A stretch of DNA of 64,000 bases from Gammaproteobacteria bacterium (GTDB lineage: Bacteria > Pseudomonadota > Gammaproteobacteria > Arenicellales > JAANXG01). How positions within the stretch are numbered: position 1 is the first letter of the stretch; the number at the start of each line of letters is the position of its first letter. Made by a program: the position numbers and the translations under genes. Below, piece by piece: positions 36,523 to 45,508 of this stretch. The stretch covers positions 108,622 through 172,621 of the forward strand of contig JAHEKE010000003.1 in the NCBI GenBank assembly GCA_024638505.1. Reading direction: 5' to 3'. The notes beneath the pieces are model-generated. The model searched no databases. It saw nothing but the letters and a program-made list of their open reading frames with translations, and was not told where the DNA came from.

Positions 36523-37188
36523 ATGTCGCTGGTTGCGGTTGTTAATTTTGGGACGGGCAATCTCCGTTCAGTGCAGAAAGCAATTGAGCATGTTGCAGAT
36601 AAAGGGGTGCGTGTAATCGTTACCGAAAAAAGTACGGACTTGGCCCAAGCTGACCGAGTTGTTTTCCCCGGGCAGGGTGCAATTGGCACCTGTATAAACG
36701 CCATGCAATCCCACGGTCTGCAAGAGGTGCTGAATGACTTACTGCAATCTAGACCGTTTCTCGGCATTTGTCTTGGCCTGCAGGCTATGTACGAATCCAG
36801 CGAAGAAGATGGAGGTGTGAGATGTATGGGGGTGCTAAAAGGGGCGGTGGAACACATCAATGTCAGTGGTAATGGAGGCGGATTTAAAGATCCCGTTACT
36901 GGGATCCGGCTAAAAGTTCCCCATATGGGCTGGAATAATGTGACGCAAACAAAACCACATCCAATGTGGCGAAAAATTAAGCAAGGCCAGCGATTTTATT
37001 TCGTCCACAGCTATTGTGCACACGCGAAAGACCCGGCGCAGGAGTATGGCATTACTGAGTATGGTTTCCCTTTTACTGCCGCCGGGGGTATGGAAAACTA
37101 TTTTGGGGTCCAGTTTCATCCTGAAAAGAGCCAAAATGCTGGACTGCAGCTCATGAAGAACTTCATTACATGGGATGGTTCAGCATGA
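36523..37188 (+). CDS. hisH: Imidazole glycerol phosphate synthase glutaminase subunit
   Basis: 221 residues, class I glutamine amidotransferase. The nucleophilic cysteine is in FLGICLGLQAM and the His-Glu pair in VQFHPEKSQ. It supplies ammonia to HisF for ring closure of imidazole glycerol phosphate. It starts 4 bases after hisB, with an AAGGAAGG ribosome site inside the end of hisB. Confidence 0.97.
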   Translation: MSLVAVVNFGTGNLRSVQKAIEHVADKGVRVIVTEKSTDLAQADRVVFPGQGAIGTCINAMQSHGLQEVLNDLLQSRPFLGICLGLQAMYESSEEDGGVRCMGVLKGAVEHINVSGNGGGFKDPVTGIRLKVPHMGWNNVTQTKPHPMWRKIKQGQRFYFVHSYCAHAKDPAQEYGITEYGFPFTAAGGMENYFGVQFHPEKSQNAGLQLMKNFITWDGSA

Positions 37189-37233
37189 ATTCATGTGGTT
37201 CCATCTCTCTATCAGCAAAGCACAGGGCGTATT

Positions 37234-37968
37234 ATGTTACTGATTCCGGCGATTGATATAAAAGATGGGAAGTGCGTCCGGCTGCGACAGGGCAATATGG
37301 CTGATGTCACTGTTTTTGCCGATGACCCGGTCACTGCCGCCCGACGCTGGGTGGAAATAGGAGCGCAGCGGCTGCACATTGTTGATCTGGATGGCGCAGT
37401 GGCAGGTAAACCGGTAAATGCGGAAGTCGTGCATCGCATTGCCGAAATGTATCCGGAATTGCCGATTCAAATCGGCGGTGGTATTCGCGATGAAGATGGG
37501 GTGCAGGCTTACCTTGAGGCGGGTGTGCAGTATGTCATCCTTGGCACCAAAGCAGTGAACGAGCCCCACTTTGTAAGTGATCTATGCGTTGAATTTCCGC
37601 GTCATATCATCGTAGGCCTCGATGCGCGCGAGGGGAAGCTGGCAGTCGACGGTTGGTCTAAGTTATCGAAGCATAATCTGATTGATTTAGCGCAACAGTT
37701 TGAAAACGATGGCGTAGAGGCAATTCTGTATACCGATATTTCTCGCGACGGTATGCTATCTGGGGTCAACGTCGAGGCAACAAAAGAGTTGGCTGAATCT
37801 ATTCGGATACCGGTAATCGCGGCCGGCGGATTGACCGATCTAAAGGATTTGCAAGCGGTGTGCGAGGTTGCAGAATCTGGGGTGCAGGGGGTAGTAGCCG
37901 GCAGGGCGATTTACCAGGGTACGCTGGATTTTGCCGAAGGCTTGGAGCTGGTTAAAAAATACTCGTAG
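37234..37968 (+). CDS. hisA: Phosphoribosylformimino-5-aminoimidazole carboxamide ribotide isomerase
   Basis: 244 residues from the ATG at 37234, matching the family length; a GTG at 37195 would add 13 unusual residues. A TIM barrel with the catalytic aspartates in [12 protein letters not shown] and [10 protein letters not shown], and phosphate-binding loops GGGIRDEDG and [11 protein letters not shown]. It opens the ribose ring of ProFAR in histidine synthesis. It is third in the his run. Confidence 0.97.
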   Translation: MLLIPAIDIKDGKCVRLRQGNMADVTVFADDPVTAARRWVEIGAQRLHIVDLDGAVAGKPVNAEVVHRIAEMYPELPIQIGGGIRDEDGVQAYLEAGVQYVILGTKAVNEPHFVSDLCVEFPRHIIVGLDAREGKLAVDGWSKLSKHNLIDLAQQFENDGVEAILYTDISRDGMLSGVNVEATKELAESIRIPVIAAGGLTDLKDLQAVCEVAESGVQGVVAGRAIYQGTLDFAEGLELVKKYS

Positions 37969-38051
37969 CAACGCGCAGTCAGTGGATTTTTTGACAACGT
38001 CCAGGACTGAGAATTCTCTTCCATCTTAATAGTTGAGAGTAGAATGTAGTC

Positions 38052-38810
38052 ATGCCTCTCGCAAAACGCGTCATACCTTGCCTGGACATTGATGCAGGTC
38101 GGGTAGTGAAGGGCGTCAGATTCGTTGATATTCGGGATGCGGGCGACCCGGTGGAGGTGGCCAGAAAGTATGATCAACAGGGCGCGGATGAGATTACTTT
38201 TCTCGATATAACTGCAAGCTCTGATGGTCGGCAAACCATGTATAACCTGGTTGAAGACGTGGCGGGTCAGGTCTTTATCCCGCTTACCGTAGGTGGCGGA
38301 GTTCGTGCCCTGCAGGACGTGCATAAACTCTTACACTCGGGTGCAGATAAGGTGGCTATTAACACTGCCGCTGTGCATAAACCTGAGTTCGTGCGGCAAG
38401 CGAGTGATCACTTCGGTGTGCAGTGTATCGTGGTGGCAATTGACGCCAAGCGCGTTGGCTCGGGCTGGGAGGTTTTTACCCATGGGGGTAGACAGGCCAC
38501 TGGCATCGATGCCATAGATTGGGGCCGGCGCATGGTCGAGTATGGGGCCGGCGAAATTCTCTTGACCAGTATGGATCGGGATGGTACGCGCGACGGATTT
38601 GATCTTGACCTGACGCGTAAGATGAGCGATTCGGTCTCGGTTCCAGTGATAGCTTCGGGCGGTGTCGGTCTGCTTTCGCATCTTGTGGATGGAATTATTA
38701 AGGGTGGAGCAGACGCTGTGTTGGCCGCCAGTATTTTTCACTTTGGAGAACATACCATAGCCGAAGCCAAACAGGTCATGCTACGTTCAGGCATAGAAGT
38801 GAGGTTGTGA
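38052..38810 (+). CDS. hisF: Imidazole glycerol phosphate synthase cyclase subunit
   Basis: 252 residues. TIM barrel with [15 protein letters not shown] and the catalytic aspartates in this segment and in [13 protein letters not shown]; phosphate loops are GGGVRALQD and [10 protein letters not shown]. With HisH it makes imidazole glycerol phosphate and AICAR. The 83 bases after hisA contain nothing else recognisable. Confidence 0.97.
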   Translation: MPLAKRVIPCLDIDAGRVVKGVRFVDIRDAGDPVEVARKYDQQGADEITFLDITASSDGRQTMYNLVEDVAGQVFIPLTVGGGVRALQDVHKLLHSGADKVAINTAAVHKPEFVRQASDHFGVQCIVVAIDAKRVGSGWEVFTHGGRQATGIDAIDWGRRMVEYGAGEILLTSMDRDGTRDGFDLDLTRKMSDSVSVPVIASGGVGLLSHLVDGIIKGGADAVLAASIFHFGEHTIAEAKQVMLRSGIEVRL

Positions 38811-38908
38811 TTAAGTAGGTAGTCCGGCGTGGATGGCGGAAGTGTCTGCCTGTTTTTCGCTGCCTACTTGCCTGCTAAATATGTTTACGAAAAACTCTGG
38901 ATTTAATT

Positions 38909-39298
38909 ATGGACTCAAATTGGCTAGATGAAATTAAGTGGAATGAACGGGGTTTAGTTGCAGCCATCGCCCAGGAAAAAAGCAGTGGCAAAGTCTTAAT
39001 GATGGCATGGATGAATCGCGAATCGCTGGAACTGACTGTTGCAAGCGGTAAGGCGGTCTACTGGTCGAGGTCCAGGCAAAAACTATGGCGTAAAGGAGAG
39101 TCTTCCGGTCATGAGCAAGCTGTTGTTGAAGTTAGAACTGATTGCGATAATGACGTTGTGCTACTGCAGGTGGAGCAAAAAGGGGGTATCGCCTGCCATA
39201 CCGGACGGCATAGCTGCTTCTTTCAGAAGCTTGAAAACGGCCACTGGCATACGGTTGAGCCCCAATTGAAGGATCCAAACACCATTTATCAGTTATAG
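38909..39298 (+). CDS. hisI: Phosphoribosyl-AMP cyclohydrolase
   Basis: 129 residues, a single-domain zinc enzyme for step three of histidine synthesis. [28 protein letters not shown] and the zinc-ligand-bearing [13 protein letters not shown]...[10 protein letters not shown] are all present. HisE is a separate downstream gene, as in many proteobacteria, rather than fused as in E. coli. A perfect 10-base direct repeat (AGTTATAGTT, 39291-39310) spans the stop codon. Confidence 0.97.
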   Translation: MDSNWLDEIKWNERGLVAAIAQEKSSGKVLMMAWMNRESLELTVASGKAVYWSRSRQKLWRKGESSGHEQAVVEVRTDCDNDVVLLQVEQKGGIACHTGRHSCFFQKLENGHWHTVEPQLKDPNTIYQL

Positions 39299-39322
39299 TT
39301 AGTTATAGTTATCAGGTTGGAT

Positions 39323-39643
39323 ATGGACATTTTAGGTAAACTTGCGGCGGTAATAGAGTCTAGAAAGGCTCAAGATCCGGCGACATCATACGTAGCGGCA
39401 TTACATGCGCGCGGTTTACCGGCGATATTAGGTAAAGTTGAGGAGGAGGCAGCGGAAACTATAGAAGCAGCGCAAACCGGAGATAAAGAAAAACTGGTTC
39501 ATGAAACCGCGGATCTCTGGTTTCATTCGCTAATCATGCTGTCTCACCAGGGATTGGGTCCGCAGCATGTGTTAAAGGAATTAAATAGACGTTTTGGAGT
39601 GTCTGGTCTGGTGGAGAAAGCTGGCCGGCAAAACCAAACATGA
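39323..39643 (+). CDS. hisE: Phosphoribosyl-ATP pyrophosphatase
   Basis: 106 residues from the ATG at 39323; the TTG two codons earlier is unlikely. It hydrolyses phosphoribosyl-ATP in step two of histidine synthesis. The MazG-like helical motif KVEEEAAETIEAA (metal-binding glutamates) and HETADLWFHSLIML are clear. It ends the his run; tatA follows by 15 bases. Confidence 0.95.
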   Translation: MDILGKLAAVIESRKAQDPATSYVAALHARGLPAILGKVEEEAAETIEAAQTGDKEKLVHETADLWFHSLIMLSHQGLGPQHVLKELNRRFGVSGLVEKAGRQNQT

Positions 39644-39658
39644 TATTGGAGAAAGCTT

Positions 39659-39898
39659 ATGGGTATTGGTGGTATCAGTGTCTGGCAATTACTGATCATA
39701 TTGCTAATCGTCGTTCTTTTATTCGGTACTAAAAAGCTACGCAACATTGGTACGGACCTTGGCGGTGCAATCAAGAGCTTTAAAAAATCGATTTCGGATA
39801 AAGAAGACGACAAAAAACAACTAGAAAGCAGCGCGGATGACGATGAGTCAGACCCCATGGGGGGTAAAAAAGTCGAGCCGGAAAAGGACAAGGCGTAA
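39659..39898 (+). CDS. tatA: Sec-independent protein translocase subunit TatA
   Basis: 79 residues: one N-terminal membrane helix ([18 protein letters not shown]), the [14 protein letters not shown] hinge and amphipathic helix, and an acidic, lysine-rich tail. It oligomerises to form the pore that moves folded proteins. The GGAGAAAG ribosome site is good. It is placed behind hisE, an order common in beta- and gammaproteobacteria. Confidence 0.97.
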   Translation: MGIGGISVWQLLIILLIVVLLFGTKKLRNIGTDLGGAIKSFKKSISDKEDDKKQLESSADDDESDPMGGKKVEPEKDKA

Positions 39899-39916
39899 AG
39901 CTGGTTTTATTGAAAC

Positions 39917-40585
39917 ATGTTTGATATTGGCTTTTGGGAGCTAAGCCTTATAGCGGTAATTGCGCTGTTGATTCTCGGCCCGGAACGGTTGCCGCGAGTT
40001 GCGCGCACCGCCGGACTGTGGGTGGGGAAAATGAAAAGGATGGTGGCGGACGTAAAGTCCAACATCGATGAAGAATTGCGCTTGGAGGAGTTGAGCGCGC
40101 TCAAGCAGGCTGGAGAAGATATCAAACAAGGCCTCAGCTCAACGCAGAAAGAGTTTGCAGATGCTGGGTCTGAATTCAAAAGCTCTGTTGAAAAAGCCGC
40201 GATCGATGAAGAGGATATCGACATCGTGTCTGCTATCCGTGAATCTGCACCTAAGCCGGACACAGTAAACGATAGTGATTCAACTTCCCGCGCATCCGCG
40301 CAGACTAAGAGCGAGGACAGCAACAAGAAAAAAACCAAGACAAAGGCAAAAAGAAAGATAAAGAAAAGAGCTGATTCACGGGGAGAGAAAAAAACGGGCC
40401 GCAAAAAATCTGCCGTCGAGAAACCCTCGGCAGACAAAAATTCCATGACAGGGAAACGGTCGACCGGTAAAAAGTCTACTCGTGGAAACAGGCCGGTAAA
40501 TACTAAGCCTGGTCCGTCCGCAGCCAAGGGGCAGGTACAGGAACAGCCACCAGCCGGTGAGAATCCCCCGGATCAAATCGGTTAG
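39917..40585 (+). CDS. tatB: Sec-independent protein translocase subunit TatB with long basic tail
   Basis: 222 residues. The N-terminal MFDIGFWELSLIAVIALLIL helix and GPERLPRVARTAGLWVG hinge define TatB, the receptor partner of TatC. After the amphipathic helix (to about residue 65) comes an acidic stretch, then from about residue 130 a lysine-, alanine- and serine-rich tail (TKTKAKRKIKKR, KKTGRKKS, GKKSTRGNR), which is longer and more basic than in E. coli. The last 29 bases overlap tatC in another frame. The tail is likely disordered. Confidence 0.95.
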   Translation: MFDIGFWELSLIAVIALLILGPERLPRVARTAGLWVGKMKRMVADVKSNIDEELRLEELSALKQAGEDIKQGLSSTQKEFADAGSEFKSSVEKAAIDEEDIDIVSAIRESAPKPDTVNDSDSTSRASAQTKSEDSNKKKTKTKAKRKIKKRADSRGEKKTGRKKSAVEKPSADKNSMTGKRSTGKKSTRGNRPVNTKPGPSAAKGQVQEQPPAGENPPDQIG

Positions 40586-41357
40586 CAACGAATCCGTGCG
40601 CAAAGTCGTGGACAGTAACTCGACAAAAGAAACGTTTGTATCCCACCTGGTGGAATTAAGGAACCGCATCATCTATTCCCTGGTTGCGGTTTTTGTCTTA
40701 TTTATTCCGCTAGCGTTCTTTGCTAACGAGCTGTATGTGTATTTTGCAACACCTCTGATGGCAGTTCTGCCAGAGGGTAGCACCATGATTTCAACCGAGC
40801 CGCACGGTCCTTTTTTTGTGCCATTCAAGTTCGCTTTCGCGGTGGCAGTGGCGCTCGCCGTGCCTTACCTTCTTTATCAATTGTGGGCATTCGTGGCTCC
40901 GGGTCTGTACGAAAACGAAAAAGCACTGGCACTCCCAATTATCGTCTCCAGCACGTTATTGTTTTATTGCGGAATCGCTTTTGCGTATTACGTTGTGTTT
41001 CCGATCATATTTTTGTTTTTCACCACCACTGCCCCTGAGGGTGTGGCGGTGATGACTGACATCAATGCGTATTTCAATTTTTCACTTAAACTTTTCTTTG
41101 CATTCGGCATAGCTTTCGAAGTACCCATTGCCACCGTAATTATGGTACGTACCGGTATGACAACGCCGGAGGCGCTGGGGGCGAAAAGGCCTTACATCGT
41201 GGTTGCTGCGTTTGTCATTGGAATGTTGATGACCCCGCCTGACATTTTCTCACAGACTCTGCTGGCACTGCCTGTTTGGCTGCTGTTTGAAATTGGTTTA
41301 TGGTTCTCCAGACGGGTCAAACCCAAACCGGAGCTGGAAGAGATCGGCGAGACCTAG
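40557..41357 (+). CDS. tatC: Sec-independent protein translocase subunit TatC
   Basis: 266 residues, six membrane helices. The family start VSHLVELRNRIIYS and the periplasmic-loop segment FALAVALAVPYLLYQLWAF-like AVALAVPYLLYQLWAFVAPG with LYENEKAL are present, including the glutamates that bind twin-arginine signals. The start is uncertain: GTG at 40557 (overlapping tatB by 29 bases) or GTG at 40596; neither has a strong ribosome site. A likely client, the Rieske protein with an RRRFL signal, is encoded at 43662. Confidence 0.96.
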   Translation: MRIPRIKSVSNESVRKVVDSNSTKETFVSHLVELRNRIIYSLVAVFVLFIPLAFFANELYVYFATPLMAVLPEGSTMISTEPHGPFFVPFKFAFAVAVALAVPYLLYQLWAFVAPGLYENEKALALPIIVSSTLLFYCGIAFAYYVVFPIIFLFFTTTAPEGVAVMTDINAYFNFSLKLFFAFGIAFEVPIATVIMVRTGMTTPEALGAKRPYIVVAAFVIGMLMTPPDIFSQTLLALPVWLLFEIGLWFSRRVKPKPELEEIGET

Positions 41358-41438
41358 CAGTAAAGACGACGCTCACATTAGGCCGGTGTACCGCTGCAGG
41401 GCAGGGCCGACCACGAAGTCCAGGCCTTGCTTTCATCG

Positions 41439-41454
41439 AGGCGGACCGCCGCCT
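41439..41454 (+). other. GC-rich hairpin after tatC
   Basis: AGGCGG, an ACCG loop and CCGCCT lie 82 bases after the tatC stop, with no T-tract. The rest of the 195-base gap (41358-41552) shows no gene. Confidence 0.3.
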
Positions 41455-41552
41455 GCCAATCTCGCCCGCTGGACAACATGCAGCCAACTGGAACAAAGGC
41501 CGGCGGCGGGCGGTCAAAATCGAAGTCTGAACGGTAAAATCAGCGTGGACTA

Positions 41553-43385
41553 ATGGCATACAGATATCGGGTTGTAGTTATATTTTTTCTCAGCTTGATC
41601 TTTGGCTCTGCCAAAGCGCTGGAGAATCAGCTTAGCGGGCATCCTTCTCCCTATTTGGCGCTGCACGGGGATGACCCAGTGGCATGGCAGGACTGGACAC
41701 CGTCGGCGGTCGAACTAGCCAGGGCGGAAACAAAGCTGCTGTATATATCAATCGGTTACTTCTCGTGCCATTGGTGTCACGTGATGCAGCAGGAGAGCTA
41801 TAAGAACGAGCAAATAGCAGATCTTCTGAACAGCAATTACGTACCGGTCAAAGTAGACCGCGAGTTGGAACCGGCGCTGGATGCGCGCTTAATTGAATTT
41901 GCGCAGACGACGCAAGGACATGCCGGGTGGCCGTTGAATGTTTTCCTTACGCCCGAGGGTCACCCACTGTATGCCGTCTTATATATGCCGCCACAACAAT
42001 TCTTGGATCTGCTCGGCAAGCTTGATCAGCTGTGGCGGACGGACCGGGAAAACCTGAGCGTGCTCGCCACCCGGGGGACGATCCCCTCTGAGGGGCCGGG
42101 GAGGGCAGAGCTGAATGCTGGCCAGGTTGAGACGCTGGTACAGTCGATTGTGCATCAGGCGCTGGACCTTGCCGATCTCGAGCAGGGTGGGTTTGGCCGG
42201 AGCAATAAGTTCCCCATGGCGCCGCAGCTGGGATTCCTGCTTGATCAGTACGAGCGTAGCGTGGATCCAAGTTTGCGTCAGTTTTTGACGCTGACCCTCA
42301 ATCAAATGGCGGAAAACGGAATGCACGATCATGTTGGTGGCGGATTCTTCCGCTACGCAACGGATCCGGGCTGGAATACGCCCCACTTCGAAAAAATGCT
42401 CTATGACAACGCATTGTTGGCTGCGCTGTATCTGCGTGCGTCCGCACTGTTAGATGAACCATATTACGCGCAGGTAGCCAAACGGACTCTGCATTTTATG
42501 CAAAGTGAAATGACCGACGAAAGCGGTGCCATGGTGGCCTCATTTTCCGCGGTGGACGATAAACAAGTAGAGGGCGGCTATTACCTGTGGCGCGAGTCTG
42601 AATTGACAGATGTGCTAACGGTCGAAGAAAAAGCTGTCATTGAATTGGCTTGGAATATGAAGGGGCCCGCCGTTTTCGCAGCCGGTTATCTTCCGAAGAA
42701 AGGAATGGAGGCGAAGGAGATCGGCATTGCTTTGCACGCTAACAAATCTGAAGTCGAGCGCTGGATCGAATCCGCCCGTACCAAGCTTTTTACGGCACGC
42801 CTGAAACGTAAACTGCCGGTGGACACCAAGCTGTTAGCAGGCTGGAACGGCCTCGCCCTGACGGCGTTTGCCCAAGCCGCCAGGGTCACAAACGACGCGC
42901 TGTTTGAGCGCAGTGCTCGCAGGATAAGGCAGTACCTCATGACCGTGCTTTGGGATGGGACTTCGCTTAAGCGGGCTGTTGTGGGTGGGCGGGCTCTGGG
43001 AAAAGCTTCCTTGGAAGATTACGCCTATGTTGCCCAGGGGCTGTGGGCCTGGGCTCAGCTGACGCGGACAAATGAAGACTACAGTGATGTATCGCAGGTG
43101 ATCGGACAGGCGTGGACCCGCTTTTACAGAGACGGCTGGCTTATGGCAGAAAAAAGCTTTATCGCCGCCGAACCCGTGCGAGACCTTCTGGCAGACGGCG
43201 CGATGCCCTCACCGGTCGCCGTGGTGGCAGATATAAGTCTAAAAGTTTCTTTAATGACCGGCGACGGAGAGCTGCGCAAGCAAACGCTGGCGGCCTTGAA
43301 TAGCAATAACGGTCTGCTTGGCAGTGGTGGATTCTGGTATGCATCCCATGTTGGAGCGATGCGGGCTGCACTCGACTTACAGTAA
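41553..43385 (+). CDS. Exported YyaL/SSP411-family (DUF255) thioredoxin-domain protein
   Basis: 610 residues. The N-terminal thioredoxin-like part contains SIGYFSCHWCHVMQQES (Cys72, Cys75), VKVDRELEPALD and GWPLNVFLTPEGHPLY, all diagnostic of the YyaL/SSP411 family; the remainder is an (alpha/alpha)6-barrel-like domain with HFEKMLYDNALL. The biochemical function of the family is not established. Most members are cytoplasmic and near 680 residues. This one begins with a signal-peptide-like MAYRYR plus hydrophobic segment ending near SAKALEN and is therefore probably exported. The gene is single between tatC and petA. Confidence 0.9.
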   Translation: MAYRYRVVVIFFLSLIFGSAKALENQLSGHPSPYLALHGDDPVAWQDWTPSAVELARAETKLLYISIGYFSCHWCHVMQQESYKNEQIADLLNSNYVPVKVDRELEPALDARLIEFAQTTQGHAGWPLNVFLTPEGHPLYAVLYMPPQQFLDLLGKLDQLWRTDRENLSVLATRGTIPSEGPGRAELNAGQVETLVQSIVHQALDLADLEQGGFGRSNKFPMAPQLGFLLDQYERSVDPSLRQFLTLTLNQMAENGMHDHVGGGFFRYATDPGWNTPHFEKMLYDNALLAALYLRASALLDEPYYAQVAKRTLHFMQSEMTDESGAMVASFSAVDDKQVEGGYYLWRESELTDVLTVEEKAVIELAWNMKGPAVFAAGYLPKKGMEAKEIGIALHANKSEVERWIESARTKLFTARLKRKLPVDTKLLAGWNGLALTAFAQAARVTNDALFERSARRIRQYLMTVLWDGTSLKRAVVGGRALGKASLEDYAYVAQGLWAWAQLTRTNEDYSDVSQVIGQAWTRFYRDGWLMAEKSFIAAEPVRDLLADGAMPSPVAVVADISLKVSLMTGDGELRKQTLAALNSNNGLLGSGGFWYASHVGAMRAALDLQ

Positions 43386-43525
43386 CGCGGCCTGGTCAGT
43401 CCTCGCCGAGGAAGAAATGCAGGTGTGGCGCATTTTTTGTTTTTGTTGTCGTTTCCAGTAAATTTTCGGCGCTTACGTTGCCCGGTAAAAGGCAAACCAA
43501 CTGCGTCCGCGGCCGCCGATCGTGT

Positions 43526-43540
43526 TGGGGTCTGGCCCCA
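43526..43540 (+). other. Small hairpin upstream of the petABC promoter
   Basis: TGGGG, loop TCTGG and CCCCA form a 5-base stem, 15 bases before the -10 region at 43556-43564. It could be a weak operator or a remnant terminator without a T-tract. Confidence 0.25.
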
Positions 43541-43555
43541 CAAGCCGAATCGTTC

Positions 43556-43564
43556 TGTTATAAT
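43556..43564 (+). promoter_or_regulatory. Extended -10 promoter for petABC
   Basis: TGTTATAAT is a perfect extended -10 element (TG-N-TATAAT). No good -35 is visible, which such promoters do not need. It leaves an untranslated leader of roughly 90 bases before petA at 43662. Confidence 0.55.
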
Positions 43565-43661
43565 CCGATCCCCACCGCCATCCGGCAAGTGGTACCAAAG
43601 GGCACTTCTTACAAGCATAGCTGACCGCTGTTCTGGTTCGAATTAACATTCGGGAGCAATC

Positions 43662-44255
43662 ATGATCGATGATCGTGTAGATAATGGCCGCCGCCGTTTC
43701 CTGACCGCTGTCACTGGCGGCATGGGAGTAATCGGAGGAGTTTTTGCAGCTACTCCATTTGTGCTGAGTATGGCGCCGAGTGAGCGCGCTAAAGCCGCAG
43801 GCGCACCGGTGGAAATCGATATCAGTAAACTAGAGCCTGGCCAGATGATCAAGGAAATCTGGCGTGGCAATCCGGTGTGGGTTGTTAGCCGCACGCCGGA
43901 GATGATTGAGTCACTGCAACAAGTCGAGGGTGAGCTGCGGGACCCGGACTCGGATAACAGTATTCAACCTGGATTTGCACAAAACGACTATCGATCCCTG
44001 AAACCTGAAATTCTGGTGCTGATCGGTATCTGTACGCACTTGGGATGCTCCCCCGTGCAGAAATTTGCTATCGGCCCTGAATCTGGAATCAGCGATGACT
44101 GGCCCGGCGGTTTTTTCTGTCCCTGTCACGGTTCAAAATTCGATCTTGCTGGGCGCGTCTACCAACAAGTGCCTGCACCAACCAATATGGTAGTACCGCC
44201 TTATAAGTACATTAGCGACAGCCTGATTTTGATCGGTGAGGTGGGAGAGGCTTAA
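43662..44255 (+). CDS. petA: Ubiquinol-cytochrome c reductase, Rieske iron-sulfur subunit
   Basis: 197 residues. A twin-arginine-like start RRRFLTAVTGG is followed by a membrane anchor. The 2Fe-2S ligands are in CTHLGCSP and CPCHGSKFD, after which comes the Pro-loop region PAPTNMVVPPY. It passes electrons from ubiquinol to cytochrome c1 in the bc1 complex. Its export should depend on the Tat system encoded just upstream. The stop TAA overlaps the petB ATG by one base. Confidence 0.97.
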   Translation: MIDDRVDNGRRRFLTAVTGGMGVIGGVFAATPFVLSMAPSERAKAAGAPVEIDISKLEPGQMIKEIWRGNPVWVVSRTPEMIESLQQVEGELRDPDSDNSIQPGFAQNDYRSLKPEILVLIGICTHLGCSPVQKFAIGPESGISDDWPGGFFCPCHGSKFDLAGRVYQQVPAPTNMVVPPYKYISDSLILIGEVGEA

Positions 44256-45508
44256 TGAGTAAATTCATGGCATGGGTAGATGAGCGATTTCCGGCCACCA
44301 AAGTGTGGGAGGAACATCTTGCCAAGTATTACGCCCCGAAAAACTTCAATTTCTGGTACTACTTTGGCTCCCTAGCCACCGTATTACTTGTGCTGCAGAT
44401 CCTGACAGGGATATTTCTGACTATACACTACAAGCCGGACGTTGAACTGGCTTTTGCCTCTGTCGAGTACATCATGCGCGATGTGCAGTGGGGCTGGCTG
44501 ATTCGCTACATGCACACTACGGGCGCCTCTTTCTTTTTCATAGTTATATATCTGCATATGTTCCGCGCCCTGCTCTATGGCTCTCACCGCAAACCGCGGG
44601 AGCTTATCTGGCTGATCGGCTGCGTTATCTACGTTGCGCTGATGGCCGAGTCATTCATGGGCTATCTTCTGCCGTGGGGCAACATGTCCTACTGGGGCGC
44701 GCAGGTGATCATATCCCTGTTTACCGCCATTCCGCTGGTAGGCGAGGGTCTCGCGGAATGGGTCCGGGGTGATTACGTCATCTCCGACGCGACGTTGAAT
44801 AGGTTTTTCGCGTTCCACGTCATTTTAATACCGCTGATCCTGGCTGCCCTCGTGTTTCTACACATAGTCGCATTACACAAGGTCGGCTCAAATAATCCTG
44901 ACGGCATCGATATCAAAAAGAACAAGGATGCAAAGGGCGTGCCGGTAGACGGGATACCTTTTCATCCTTATTACACGGTGAAAGATCTAGTTGGCCTGGT
45001 TGTTTTCCTTATCCTTTTCTGCCTGGTCTTATTCTTTCTGCCTGAATTTTTTGGCATATTTTTGGAAAAAGATAATTTCGCTCCGGCGAGTGCCTTGCAG
45101 ACCCCAGAAGACATCGTGCCGCTATGGTACTTCACGCCGTACTATTCGATCCTTCGCGCCAACACGGTCAATTTCTTCTGGATAGATGCCAAGCTGTGGG
45201 GGGTAATCTTTATGGGTCTCGCTATTGCGCTCTTTTTCGTATTGCCTTGGCTGGATCGTTCCCCAGTGAGGTCGATTAGGTATCGAGGGTTTCAATACAA
45301 GCTCTGGCTTACCCTTTTTGTCATCAGTTTTATCGTGCTGGGTTACCTCGGATTCAAAAATCCGGATAACGTTGATTTGTTTTTGTTCAAGAACGTGATC
45401 TGGGCGCAGATATTCACCATAATTTATTTCCTGTTTTTCTTCCTGCTGCCGTTCTACAGTAAGTCGGAAAAAACGAAACCAGTACCAGAAAGGGTTAACT
45501 TCAAATGA
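44255..45508 (+). CDS. petB: Ubiquinol-cytochrome c reductase, cytochrome b subunit
   Basis: 417 residues, eight membrane helices. The heme b ligand histidines are in the helices around RYMHTTGASFFF and HVILIPLILAALVFLHIVALH; the quinol-site PEWY-equivalent is VPLWYFTPYYSILR. It is longer than the cytochrome b6 form, so this is the bc1 type with the second helix bundle fused. It overlaps petC by 4 bases (ATGA). Confidence 0.97.
   Translation: MSKFMAWVDERFPATKVWEEHLAKYYAPKNFNFWYYFGSLATVLLVLQILTGIFLTIHYKPDVELAFASVEYIMRDVQWGWLIRYMHTTGASFFFIVIYLHMFRALLYGSHRKPRELIWLIGCVIYVALMAESFMGYLLPWGNMSYWGAQVIISLFTAIPLVGEGLAEWVRGDYVISDATLNRFFAFHVILIPLILAALVFLHIVALHKVGSNNPDGIDIKKNKDAKGVPVDGIPFHPYYTVKDLVGLVVFLILFCLVLFFLPEFFGIFLEKDNFAPASALQTPEDIVPLWYFTPYYSILRANTVNFFWIDAKLWGVIFMGLAIALFFVLPWLDRSPVRSIRYRGFQYKLWLTLFVISFIVLGYLGFKNPDNVDLFLFKNVIWAQIFTIIYFLFFFLLPFYSKSEKTKPVPERVNFK

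Noticed and set aside
39291..39310. Perfect 10-base tandem repeat AGTTATAGTT
   Set aside because: Two copies only, spanning the hisI stop; a local slippage product is enough to explain it.
43636..43652. Sequence like a tRNA T-loop (GGTTCGAA) before petA
   Set aside because: No cloverleaf could be built around it; the rest of the region holds a promoter and leader.
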